18,686 nt of DNA from Actinomycetota bacterium (lineage in GTDB: Bacteria > Actinomycetota > Humimicrobiia > Humimicrobiales > Humimicrobiaceae), in the NCBI GenBank assembly GCA_023380915.1, contig JAMCSM010000022.1, positions 1-18,686 on the forward strand. The letters run 5' to 3'. A program made the translations under genes and the position numbers. Shown piece after piece: positions 6,541-13,706 of this stretch (positions are counted from its first letter, which is position 1; each line of letters opens with the position of its first letter). The notes beneath the pieces are model-generated. The model made no database searches. It saw only the letters and a program-made list of their open reading frames with translations, and was not told the DNA's origin.

Positions 6541-8790
6541 ATGGCAGATGGTTATGAAAATTCGAATATCAAAAACAGGAATACCTGGTTTGTAATTTAT
6601 TTTAAAAACTGGAAAAATATTCTTACTTTTATTTTTTTAATTCTTATCGCTGCAGCAGGTTTTTTTTTAAGAATCAGGAATCTGGGGTATCTTTCGTTCT
6701 GGGGAGATGATGGTCACACAGTAACAGGTACTTTGAGCATATTGAGGCATGGTTATCCGCTTCTTCCTTCGGGCTACGTATTGTTCCATAGTATTCTTGA
6801 TTATTATTTCAATGTTATACCGGTCCTGATTTTCGGAGCAACAGAATTTGCATTCAGGATAACAAATGTATTTTTCGGCATTTCGACGATTATTTTGATT
6901 TATTTTGCCGGAAAGGAATTTGCAAATAAATTTGTAGGATTCCTGGCAGCCTTTTTGCTAAGCTTTTCCACATGGTATGTGCAGTTTTCAAGGGAGGCAA
7001 GATATTTTGCCGCGCTGCAATTTTTCTTTCTTATTTCGGTTTATTTCTTTTATGAGGGATTTATAAAAGATAAAAAACCTTTCAGGGTTCTGGCGGCAAT
7101 TTTTTTTGTTTTAACCCCTCTTGTCCATGGTATAGGCTTTACATTAATTCTGAGCTTTATCCCCCTTTTATTTTTAAAAGGGAGAAAATTTTTTAAAAAA
7201 ACTATTTTGGTTCCTTTTGCGGTTATTGTCTTCTTTAATGGTCTCCAGATAGTAAACCAGGTTTTTTTCTGGAAGGTCGGCAGGAGCTTTTATGCTTCGG
7301 GAAGCGGAATCAGGGCTCTCGTTAAAGCTTATTTCAGACCTCCGGACCCTTATTATTTTAAAATTCTTTCAATTATGTTTCCGAAAATGTTTGGTATGTT
7401 TATTGCCGGGATTATTATTTTTATTGCATTTTCGGCATTTTTATCGATTAGAAAGAACCAGGGTTTTATGAATTTATATCTTAATGAAAATACCCTGGTT
7501 GCCGGAAGATTAAAATTGCCATTTAATTTGATGATGATTTATATCATATTTGTTCTGACGCTAACCATTATTTCTTTTGGACAGATGTATAATCAGCAGC
7601 GTTATATGTATTTCCTGATGCCTCTTTTTGTGCTTATATTTTCCTATATTGTATTTATGTCAGGTTTTACAATTTCAAAATTGGTTAAAACTGTATTTGA
7701 CAGGTTTGCAAAGGGAAAGATCACTACAGGTGTCTTTAATGTAATTTTAATTATTGTTTTTCTTTTGGTCTCATTTTTTACCCTGAGCGGTATAAATTTA
7801 AAAGAAGTTTATGCTATCCCGTTCATAAAGCACAGCGACAATTTGAATACGAATTATTCAATTTCCACAACAATGACTTATCACTGGGATGCTGCGGCAA
7901 CAGGCAAATATGTGGCAGAGCATCTTGGTAGGGGTGATATTGTCATTACTACAGATATATATAACTCCTATCCATATACGGGAAAAGTTGATTACTGGCT
8001 GTGGACCGGAAACCTTGTCTCCTGGCAGCCCTATCATACATCCGGCAGTGAAATCCGTGATGATACCTATGGTGTTGTCGTAATAAGGGATATATTCAAA
8101 TTCATGGATGTTTTAAATTCAAATTATGATAAAAATATATGGGTTATATGCTCGTCCTCATTGGTGCATCCCGATCATGTCGACCCGATATTCAGGCAAT
8201 TCTTTGACGAAAAAACTGAAAATCTTGTCCTTACGGGAAGAGACAATGTATCTCGCTTATATTATTTTTCCAAAAGCGCAAATAGAAATAGAATTTCAAT
8301 TACCGATTTTATTCCTGCAAATGAAAATAATACTGTTAAACCTGATGATATGGGAGGGATTTCCCTTGATTTTACAAACCCTGAGAGCGGGAATTTTTTA
8401 ATTACAGGGTGGGCAAAGGTCGAAAACGGTCTTGGTACGTGGGGCCTGGATGGCAGATCAATTCTGTATGTGAATCCCGGCAATTCCTCTATTGATGTGA
8501 GCAAGAGCGGAATTCTGGAAATTTATGCAAAACCGCTCCCGCACCCTGAGCTTATACAGAATATGGAAGTACATGTAAATGGAAATGATACCGGTAAAAT
8601 TCAGCTTGCCGATAAAAACAGTTTTGCCAGGTATTTTCTCATGATGAATCCCGGTGCCCTTGAAAATGGTGTAAATGTTATTGAATTTAAATATGATTAC
8701 AGCTTCACACCGCTTGAATTGGGATTGGGAAGCGACAGCAGGGACCTGGCCGTAATGTTTAAAAAAATTTCGATAAAAAATCTGGAGTAA
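6541..8790 (+). CDS. GT39/ArnT-like (GT-C) membrane glycosyltransferase with a 320-residue extracytoplasmic C-terminal extension
   Basis: The 749-residue product begins with about 26 polar/basic residues, then roughly eleven or twelve membrane segments between residues 27 and 417. The first extracytoplasmic loop after helix 1 carries FWGDDGHTV at 53-61. D56/D57 match the position of the catalytic acidic pair (usually DE) in GT39/ArnT/PMT enzymes. YNQQRYMYFLMP at 350-361 matches the Q/E-RY motif before a late helix. GT-C enzymes of this kind use polyprenyl-phosphate sugars outside the cytoplasmic membrane to glycosylate proteins or lipids. The tail (430-749) appears soluble. It has an alpha/beta part (about 450-575) and a terminal beta-rich part (about 600-749) that could be a carbohydrate-binding sandwich. 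It lies divergent from the GT2 gene that would make its donor. No Shine-Dalgarno precedes the ATG. Confidence 0.85.
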   Translation: MADGYENSNIKNRNTWFVIYFKNWKNILTFIFLILIAAAGFFLRIRNLGYLSFWGDDGHTVTGTLSILRHGYPLLPSGYVLFHSILDYYFNVIPVLIFGATEFAFRITNVFFGISTIILIYFAGKEFANKFVGFLAAFLLSFSTWYVQFSREARYFAALQFFFLISVYFFYEGFIKDKKPFRVLAAIFFVLTPLVHGIGFTLILSFIPLLFLKGRKFFKKTILVPFAVIVFFNGLQIVNQVFFWKVGRSFYASGSGIRALVKAYFRPPDPYYFKILSIMFPKMFGMFIAGIIIFIAFSAFLSIRKNQGFMNLYLNENTLVAGRLKLPFNLMMIYIIFVLTLTIISFGQMYNQQRYMYFLMPLFVLIFSYIVFMSGFTISKLVKTVFDRFAKGKITTGVFNVILIIVFLLVSFFTLSGINLKEVYAIPFIKHSDNLNTNYSISTTMTYHWDAAATGKYVAEHLGRGDIVITTDIYNSYPYTGKVDYWLWTGNLVSWQPYHTSGSEIRDDTYGVVVIRDIFKFMDVLNSNYDKNIWVICSSSLVHPDHVDPIFRQFFDEKTENLVLTGRDNVSRLYYFSKSANRNRISITDFIPANENNTVKPDDMGGISLDFTNPESGNFLITGWAKVENGLGTWGLDGRSILYVNPGNSSIDVSKSGILEIYAKPLPHPELIQNMEVHVNGNDTGKIQLADKNSFARYFLMMNPGALENGVNVIEFKYDYSFTPLELGLGSDSRDLAVMFKKISIKNLE

Positions 8791-8801
8791 AATCCAGATT
8801 T
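8778..8801 (+). terminator. Perfect 9-bp hairpin overlapping the stop codon of the GT-C gene
   Basis: AAATCTGGA (8778-8786) pairs perfectly with TCCAGATTT (8793-8801) around a six-base loop that contains the TAA stop (8788-8790). It is preceded by an A-run, but no T-run follows, so it may be a weak terminator or an mRNA 3'-end stabiliser. A second hairpin, GTTCATT/AATGAAC (8835-8841/8850-8856), lies just downstream, with TTTTT at 8863-8867. Both stems are read directly; their function is inferred. Confidence 0.4.
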
Positions 8802-8970
8802 CAATAGTTCGATATTATTATCATTAATTTAAATGTTCATTTTCCCACTAATGAACTAGCAGTTTTTGAATACACAGGATTTTAAGAATTAGGAAGAATT
8901 TATTATTCTGTGATGAATAAATGGAAATAAATAGGCCTACCTTAAGATAGTTGTTGTAATTAATTTTTAT

Positions 8971-8998
8971 TTGCTAAAAAAAATATTAAATTTATAAT
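8971..8998 (+). promoter_or_regulatory. Candidate sigma70 promoter for the deacetylase gene
   Basis: TTGCTA (8971-8976) and a consensus TATAAT (8993-8998) are separated by 16 bases, inside a 262-base intergenic gap. Transcription would start near 9005, giving a leader of about 48 bases before the TTG start at 9053. In such A/T-rich DNA a consensus -10 arises by chance fairly often, but this has the best -35/-10 pairing in the window. Confidence 0.5.
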
Positions 8999-9035
8999 AT
9001 TTGCTATTTATGATAATAATTTTTTTGAAATAGTT

Positions 9036-9055
9036 AGAGAGGCTGAACTGAGTTG
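9036..9055 (+). promoter_or_regulatory. Ribosome binding site fixing a TTG start codon
   Basis: AGAGAGG (9036-9042) lies ten bases before TTG at 9053. An in-frame TGA at 9044-9046 excludes any start further upstream, and no in-frame ATG occurs before the membrane anchor has been read. TTG is therefore the only sensible start, and this is one of only two clear Shine-Dalgarno sequences in the window. Confidence 0.65.
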
Positions 9056-11089
9056 GAATCGAATAAAAAGAAAAAGAAAGCCATTATTATAATAATATCT
9101 GTTCTTGCAGCTGTCATAATTATTTCGGGTGCAGGATTGGGAGTAAAAGTTTACCTTCAGAATAAAAAGCTGCAGGAGGAAAAACAAAAAATAGCGCTGG
9201 AAGAGGAAAGATATTCTGCGCAGAATTTTAATGATAAAAGTTCAAACTATGTAAAAGTACCCGAAAACACCGAATTTTCCCCCGGCCAGATTATAAGTTT
9301 TGAAATTTTCTATAAAAATACCGGTTTGTTTGAGGTAAAAGATTTTGAAATAAATACGAACATTCCTGAAAACTGTAAAATTGTAGAGGACAGTCTTAAA
9401 AATTACTCTTACAAAATAGAAAGCGGTAATTTAGCAGTTAAAATTGGAAATCTTGGAATAGGAAGCAGCGGAAGTTTAATTTTAGCTTACAGGGTAAATT
9501 TCGGTCTGGGCAATGATACTATAATTCCGGTTCCCAATATCAAATTCAACTATGTTAAAGAATCAGCACTTCTGGGGAAAAAAGACAATTTTGTATATGA
9601 GATTAACCAGAATGGAAAATTTACTGTTAAAAGCAGCCCTGATTTCAGCAGGTCGGTAATTCTTATTGATGGTGCAAAAGAGGATCCTAACAGGATAAGT
9701 TATGGAGATAAGATAATATATAAATTGTATTTTTATAACAATGGTGATGAAGAAGCCAAAGATGTTGAGGTAACAGTTAAAAATCTGGATAACCTGATTA
9801 TTTCAAAAGAAGAAAATAAAGATTTCAATATAGGCTCCAATAGTGCAGCATTAAAACTTGAAGCACTTGGCATCGGTGAGGTTAAATCTTTTTATCTTTA
9901 TACGCAGGTGGATAGCAAGGCTCAAAACAATATGATTATTCAGCCTGTGATGGAAATAAAATATAACGGGAAAATTATTGAGGCTAAAGCACCGCAAAGC
10001 ATTGTAAAATTGTATCCTTCATTTGAAAAGTCGGCTTTAAAAATTACAGCTGTGGGGGGAAGCGCTTATTCCGGAGATATAGTTAATGCAAATATAAGTA
10101 TTACGAATACAGGAAACATAGAAGCAAACAATGTGATAATAAAAATTGTTCTTTCAAATTTACTTTCATTAAATCAGGGCGAACTTTCATGGAATATCCC
10201 AAAATTAGCTGTCGGGAAGACAGCAAGTTTTAATACCAGCTTAAAAATTTCTGATAATATAACCAAGGACACTACTGCAACGGCAAGACTGCAAATTTCT
10301 TCGGATGAAATTACCGGCCCGGTAATTATCACTTCAGGCATAGCGGTTTCAGGAGAAAAGCCCTTTACAAGCGGTTACATCCCCATAGTGGCAATTCATG
10401 GAGTCGACCAGAACCCTGCAGGAGCCTATGAGATGAGTACAGCAGAATTCGATTATCTTTGCGGTACCTTAAAAGCAGCAGGATATAAAACCATAACTTT
10501 TATGGATTTGCTGAATTATCTTGACAGGGGTAAAAAACTGCCCGAAAAGCCTGTCATAATTTCTTCGGATGATGGATATCAAAATGTTTATACTTATGCT
10601 TTCCCCATATTACAAAAATACGGTTATAAAATGACCGTTTTCCTGGTCACAGGTCTTATTGGAAATTCTGATGCGGACAGGAGAATAAATGAATTCGACC
10701 GGGGTAAAGCCGGAATTCCAACAAGAGCCATGCTTATCTGGCCGGAAATCGGGGCAATGAGCAGATATGGAATAGAATTTATGTCTCATACGGTTTCTCA
10801 TCAGCATCTGGGGGACCTCTCTACAGAGGAAGCCCTTTTTGAGATGACACAATCAAGGATAGATATAGAATCGCACCTTAAAAGACCCGTGCCTTTTCTG
10901 GCATGGCCTTATGGTAACTATTCGATTGTAGACGTAAACTTGCTGGGTCAGGCAGGATACCGGGGTGCAGTCAGGTATTCCGGCGGAATAGAAGATGTAA
11001 GGACTTTAAATATATATGGAATAAAAAGGGTTCCAATTTTCAGTTATACTTCAACAGCTGACTATGCAGCTTTACTGGGCCTTAAATAG
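9053..11089 (+). CDS. Membrane-anchored polysaccharide deacetylase (NodB/CE4) with three beta-sandwich modules
   Basis: The 678-residue product (TTG start) has a lysine-rich N-terminus and one signal-anchor helix at about 10-34. A short charged helix (37-55) follows, then three repeated beta-rich modules (about 60-165, 200-310, 325-435). Each has a GD/G-x-I-x-(F/Y/A)-(K/N)...NTG/NNG pattern typical of CARDB/DUF11-like adhesive domains. The C-terminal catalytic domain (440-678) is NodB-like: HG at 449-450, SSDDGY at 504-509 (D506/D507, normally T/S-F-DDG), the metal histidines H579 and H583 in SHTVSH, AWPYG at 617-621 and the late KRVPIF strand at 658-663. CE4 enzymes remove N- or O-acetyl groups from chitin-like, PNAG-like or peptidoglycan chains outside the cell. 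The modules probably lift the enzyme away from the membrane or bind glycan. The closest functional analogy is PgaB/IcaB-type deacetylases. Substrate is unknown. Confidence 0.87.
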   Translation: MESNKKKKKAIIIIISVLAAVIIISGAGLGVKVYLQNKKLQEEKQKIALEEERYSAQNFNDKSSNYVKVPENTEFSPGQIISFEIFYKNTGLFEVKDFEINTNIPENCKIVEDSLKNYSYKIESGNLAVKIGNLGIGSSGSLILAYRVNFGLGNDTIIPVPNIKFNYVKESALLGKKDNFVYEINQNGKFTVKSSPDFSRSVILIDGAKEDPNRISYGDKIIYKLYFYNNGDEEAKDVEVTVKNLDNLIISKEENKDFNIGSNSAALKLEALGIGEVKSFYLYTQVDSKAQNNMIIQPVMEIKYNGKIIEAKAPQSIVKLYPSFEKSALKITAVGGSAYSGDIVNANISITNTGNIEANNVIIKIVLSNLLSLNQGELSWNIPKLAVGKTASFNTSLKISDNITKDTTATARLQISSDEITGPVIITSGIAVSGEKPFTSGYIPIVAIHGVDQNPAGAYEMSTAEFDYLCGTLKAAGYKTITFMDLLNYLDRGKKLPEKPVIISSDDGYQNVYTYAFPILQKYGYKMTVFLVTGLIGNSDADRRINEFDRGKAGIPTRAMLIWPEIGAMSRYGIEFMSHTVSHQHLGDLSTEEALFEMTQSRIDIESHLKRPVPFLAWPYGNYSIVDVNLLGQAGYRGAVRYSGGIEDVRTLNIYGIKRVPIFSYTSTADYAALLGLK

Positions 11090-11101
11090 AAATGATAAAT
11101 C

Positions 11102-11123
11102 ATAGGAAAAAAATATTTTCTAT
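11102..11123 (+). terminator. Weak A/U-rich terminator-like hairpin after the deacetylase gene
   Basis: ATAGGAAA (11102-11109) can pair with TTTTCTAT (11116-11123) with one G-T pair and a six-base loop, 12 bases after the stop codon, followed by TATTTTG. The stem is thermodynamically weak. A further 6-bp stem AGTATT/AATACT (11156-11161/11168-11173) follows. Termination here is possible but not shown. Confidence 0.3.
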
Positions 11124-11209
11124 TATTTTGCAATGGGAACAGATGCTCTATTTTTAGTATTCCTGTAAATACTGCAATAACCTGTCTATGGTAGAAATAT
11201 TTAAAATGA

Positions 11210-11218
11210 TGTTATAAT
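11210..11218 (+). promoter_or_regulatory. Candidate extended -10 promoter for the small membrane protein gene
   Basis: TGTTATAAT (11210-11218) is a perfect extended -10 element (TGn followed by TATAAT), 34 bases before the ATG at 11253. No recognisable -35 precedes it at 16-18 bases, which extended -10 promoters can do without. It suggests the small gene can be transcribed separately from the deacetylase. Confidence 0.4.
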
Positions 11219-11252
11219 ATTGCATAAATTATGATTCAAGATTTAGTTTAAA

Positions 11253-11744
11253 ATGAGAACTTTTTTAATAATTTTTTCTTTCATAAATACTTTTTTGTAT
11301 CTGTTGTTTTATTCTTATTATGACAACATTTTTGATGTTTTCGGCAATGCGAATACTTCATCGGGAGGTTTGATTTTTTTAAAAATAGTAATTCTTATAA
11401 TAATAGGCTTTCTTATTAGTCTTATAGTTTTACTATTTCTCAGAATAAATTTAGAAAAGAGTTTTTTTGACTATAAATTGTTTCTAATTGCAGGAATTCT
11501 GCCTTTTATTTTTCTTATTCTTTCTCAGGGAAGCATAACGGATTTTGTTATAATGAAATTTTTTCATGCAAGCAAGCAGGCAAGCGAGATGGCTTTTTAT
11601 TTCTTCTCGAGACAAATTATTTGGTCGCTATGGCTGGGATTTGCTGCAGGTGCATCTGTTAGAATTGCCTTCAAGAAAAAACTGAAACATGGCATAAATT
11701 ATTATCTGATAGATAATACCGAGCAAAAGAAACTGTTCCGATAA
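11253..11744 (+). CDS. Small four-helix integral membrane protein, function unknown
   Basis: I do not recognise a family for this 163-residue protein. Four hydrophobic helices are visible at about 2-22, 39-66, 74-95 and 117-139, with a basic end (KKKLKHG near 141-147) that by the positive-inside rule places the C-terminus in the cytoplasm. A loop GSITDFVIMKFFHASKQASE lies between helices 3 and 4 (about 92-112). It has its own extended -10-like box and no Shine-Dalgarno. Its stop codon (11742-11744) directly abuts the stop codon of the convergent propeller gene (11745-11747). The length, hydrophobicity and clean frame argue that it is a real gene. An accessory role in the envelope cluster is only inferred from position. 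Confidence 0.65.
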   Translation: MRTFLIIFSFINTFLYLLFYSYYDNIFDVFGNANTSSGGLIFLKIVILIIIGFLISLIVLLFLRINLEKSFFDYKLFLIAGILPFIFLILSQGSITDFVIMKFFHASKQASEMAFYFFSRQIIWSLWLGFAAGASVRIAFKKKLKHGINYYLIDNTEQKKLFR

Positions 11745-13556
11745 TTACTTTACCTGGTATAAGAATGCTGCTCCCCAATCAGCCCCCGGAATATTTGTAA
11801 TTCTTGTCTGATTAGAACCGTCAGCATTCATTATAAAGATTTCTTCATTTCCCTCAACCACCTGATCATAAGCTATAAACTTGTCATCCGGAGAAAAACA
11901 TGGAAGTCCTGCACCTTCCGGGCTGTCTGTTAGCTGAACTAAATTTCCCCCATCGCTGTCTATCATATAAACATCGGGTTTTTTATTGCCGGAATATCCC
12001 ATAAATACTATTTTTTTGCCGTCCATTGACATTTTGGGCACCCTGTAGTTCCCGCCTGGTTTGGAGATTTTTTTGAGATTCTGACCATCGTAATCAATAA
12101 TATTGATGCCTCCTTCTCCGGAACTTCCAACTTCAAAAAGGACTTTATATTCAAATGGATGTGCAGAAGGATGCCAGTTATCAATACCTGGTGTAAGGGT
12201 TAATCTATGGATATCGGTTCCATCACTGTTCATCCTGTATATTTCCCAGTTATTATCAACAGACATTTCAAAGAATATGTATCTGCCATCAAAAGACCAC
12301 GATGGGAAACCATGTCTTGCAGGTTCAAATGTTATTTGTTTTTTATTTTTACCGTCCCAGTCCATAACTATTATCTGCCAATTTCCTTTTACATCAGCAG
12401 AATAAGCAATTTTCTTACCATCAGGAGATACTGCAGGATACTGGTCGGTCCCGGGATCATTTGTTAGCTGGGTAAGCTCAGAACCGTCCAGGTTCATGCT
12501 GAAAATGTCTTCATTGCCGGTTTTGTTTGATACAAAAACAATTTTCTTTATTGCATAATCTTTATTTGTATCGGGTGGTGTAACATTTTCCAGGGATGCT
12601 TTGGTCACAGCCCAACCCGTTACTTCTATTGAGCCGGTACCAAACACAGCATTTACGGAAACCATTGAGTTTAATACTTTTGCATTTCCTTCTATTATTA
12701 TATTTTTGGTAATATATTGATAAGTCCCGTTTGGTGAATATGCATAAACATAAATTTTATGCGATGAACCTGCTTCCAGGGCACTTGCATCAAAGTTAAT
12801 GGAATAGCCGCTGTTATTATAATTTGCATTACCCAGAGCATTTCCTACATCTGTTCTTTCCAGACCATATGCAGCTACCCCAATTAATTTGCCAAAGTTC
12901 CGTGGACCGTCAACATATACCTCAACCTTGTCTATACCTGTATTCCCAGCAGCGCTTGTATCAGCTGCCCATCCTGATATTGTAAGTTCTTTTAATGAGC
13001 CTGAAGAAATAACCGAATTATCTGTAATACTATCAAGGGACATCCTTATGCCTGATGCAACAGTGGGATTTCCCGGAACAGTTATTTCCTGCTTTGCATA
13101 TTCCCATCCATAGGCAGGAATGAAAGTGTAAATGTACAGATTATGAGTTGTACCGGGTTCAAAATTAAAATTTTTGTTCTCAACTTTTAACTGAAAACCT
13201 GAATTTTCCAGATTTTTCCCGTATATCGCCTCAGCATCTTTTGAAGGCTGGTTAATCCTGGCTTGTCCTAGAAATATTCCGGCAGCCCTATCGCCATCAA
13301 GGTATATTTCTATATCCGTTATATTTTTTGAAGGTTCAGCTGTTGTCCCGGTAGAAGTCTCCGCCGAGGTTTCGGGTACGGAAACCCCTGTAGTCTCAAC
13401 AATTGTTTCACCGGCAGTTGTTGTTTCAGATTGAGATTCTTGTGTGGATTCTGACGAACCTTTTTTGCTGTTTACCGTTTTTTTCACAAGCATTACACTA
13501 AAAAAAATAGCAACAGACGCAAATAATATTATGAGAATTACTGTTACAACCTTCAT
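11745..13556 (-). CDS. Membrane-anchored surface protein: Ser/Thr/Glu stalk, Ig-like modules and six-bladed PD40/TolB-like propeller
   Basis: The 603-residue product starts with a single signal-anchor helix (about 4-24) followed by KK. A low-complexity Ser/Thr/Glu-rich stalk (33-76) comes next. Module 1 (78-160) and module 2 (190-290) are related Ig-like domains sharing IDKVEVYVDG-like, YG...N-SG and (H-x-IYVYAYxP) segments. A third copy begins at 308 (IEVTGWAV) but ends by about 325. Residues 334-600 form six PD40 repeats of the form K-IAYxS...IYxMxxDGxxxxxLT...P-SPDG, as in TolB, so a six-bladed beta-propeller is expected. PD40 propellers bind proteins or ligands in the periplasm or outside. 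This protein has neither a Pal partner nor tol genes nearby, so it is not cellular TolB. It is a one-gene unit divergent from the GT4 gene at 13707. Glycan or protein binding is an inference. Confidence 0.85.
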   Translation of the reverse strand: MKVVTVILIILFASVAIFFSVMLVKKTVNSKKGSSESTQESQSETTTAGETIVETTGVSVPETSAETSTGTTAEPSKNITDIEIYLDGDRAAGIFLGQARINQPSKDAEAIYGKNLENSGFQLKVENKNFNFEPGTTHNLYIYTFIPAYGWEYAKQEITVPGNPTVASGIRMSLDSITDNSVISSGSLKELTISGWAADTSAAGNTGIDKVEVYVDGPRNFGKLIGVAAYGLERTDVGNALGNANYNNSGYSINFDASALEAGSSHKIYVYAYSPNGTYQYITKNIIIEGNAKVLNSMVSVNAVFGTGSIEVTGWAVTKASLENVTPPDTNKDYAIKKIVFVSNKTGNEDIFSMNLDGSELTQLTNDPGTDQYPAVSPDGKKIAYSADVKGNWQIIVMDWDGKNKKQITFEPARHGFPSWSFDGRYIFFEMSVDNNWEIYRMNSDGTDIHRLTLTPGIDNWHPSAHPFEYKVLFEVGSSGEGGINIIDYDGQNLKKISKPGGNYRVPKMSMDGKKIVFMGYSGNKKPDVYMIDSDGGNLVQLTDSPEGAGLPCFSPDDKFIAYDQVVEGNEEIFIMNADGSNQTRITNIPGADWGAAFLYQVK

Positions 13557-13706
13557 CTTTTATAAAACATTCTTTCTTAATTTTATTCTTTATTAAATGA
13601 TTTATTGTTTCCTTGTTTATATGTTGTTATATTATCAAATATAAAATCGGATTATTCAATGTTGCTGATTTGAATTTTCCCCAGATTTGATATTTGTTGA
13701 TTTTTA
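13557..13706. promoter_or_regulatory. Divergent intergenic region between the propeller gene and the downstream GT operon
   Basis: This 150-base spacer must carry promoters for both divergent genes. It is A/T-rich. -10-like boxes on the plus strand (TATTAT at 13630-13635, TATAAA at 13640-13645) lack a correctly spaced -35, and no clear minus-strand pair was found. No hairpin, operator or RNA gene was recognised. Confidence 0.3.

Noticed and set aside
11745..13556. Identification of the propeller protein as cellular TolB of the Tol-Pal system
   Set aside because: It has a membrane anchor, stalk and Ig-like modules rather than the TolB N-terminal domain, and no pal, tolA, tolQ or tolR gene is nearby.
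6480..13706. CRISPR array, tRNA, riboswitch or insertion-sequence ends in the intergenic gaps
   Set aside because: The gaps are short (142, 262, 163 and 150 bases), A/T-rich, and show no regularly spaced repeats, cloverleaf, conserved riboswitch core or terminal inverted repeats with a transposase.
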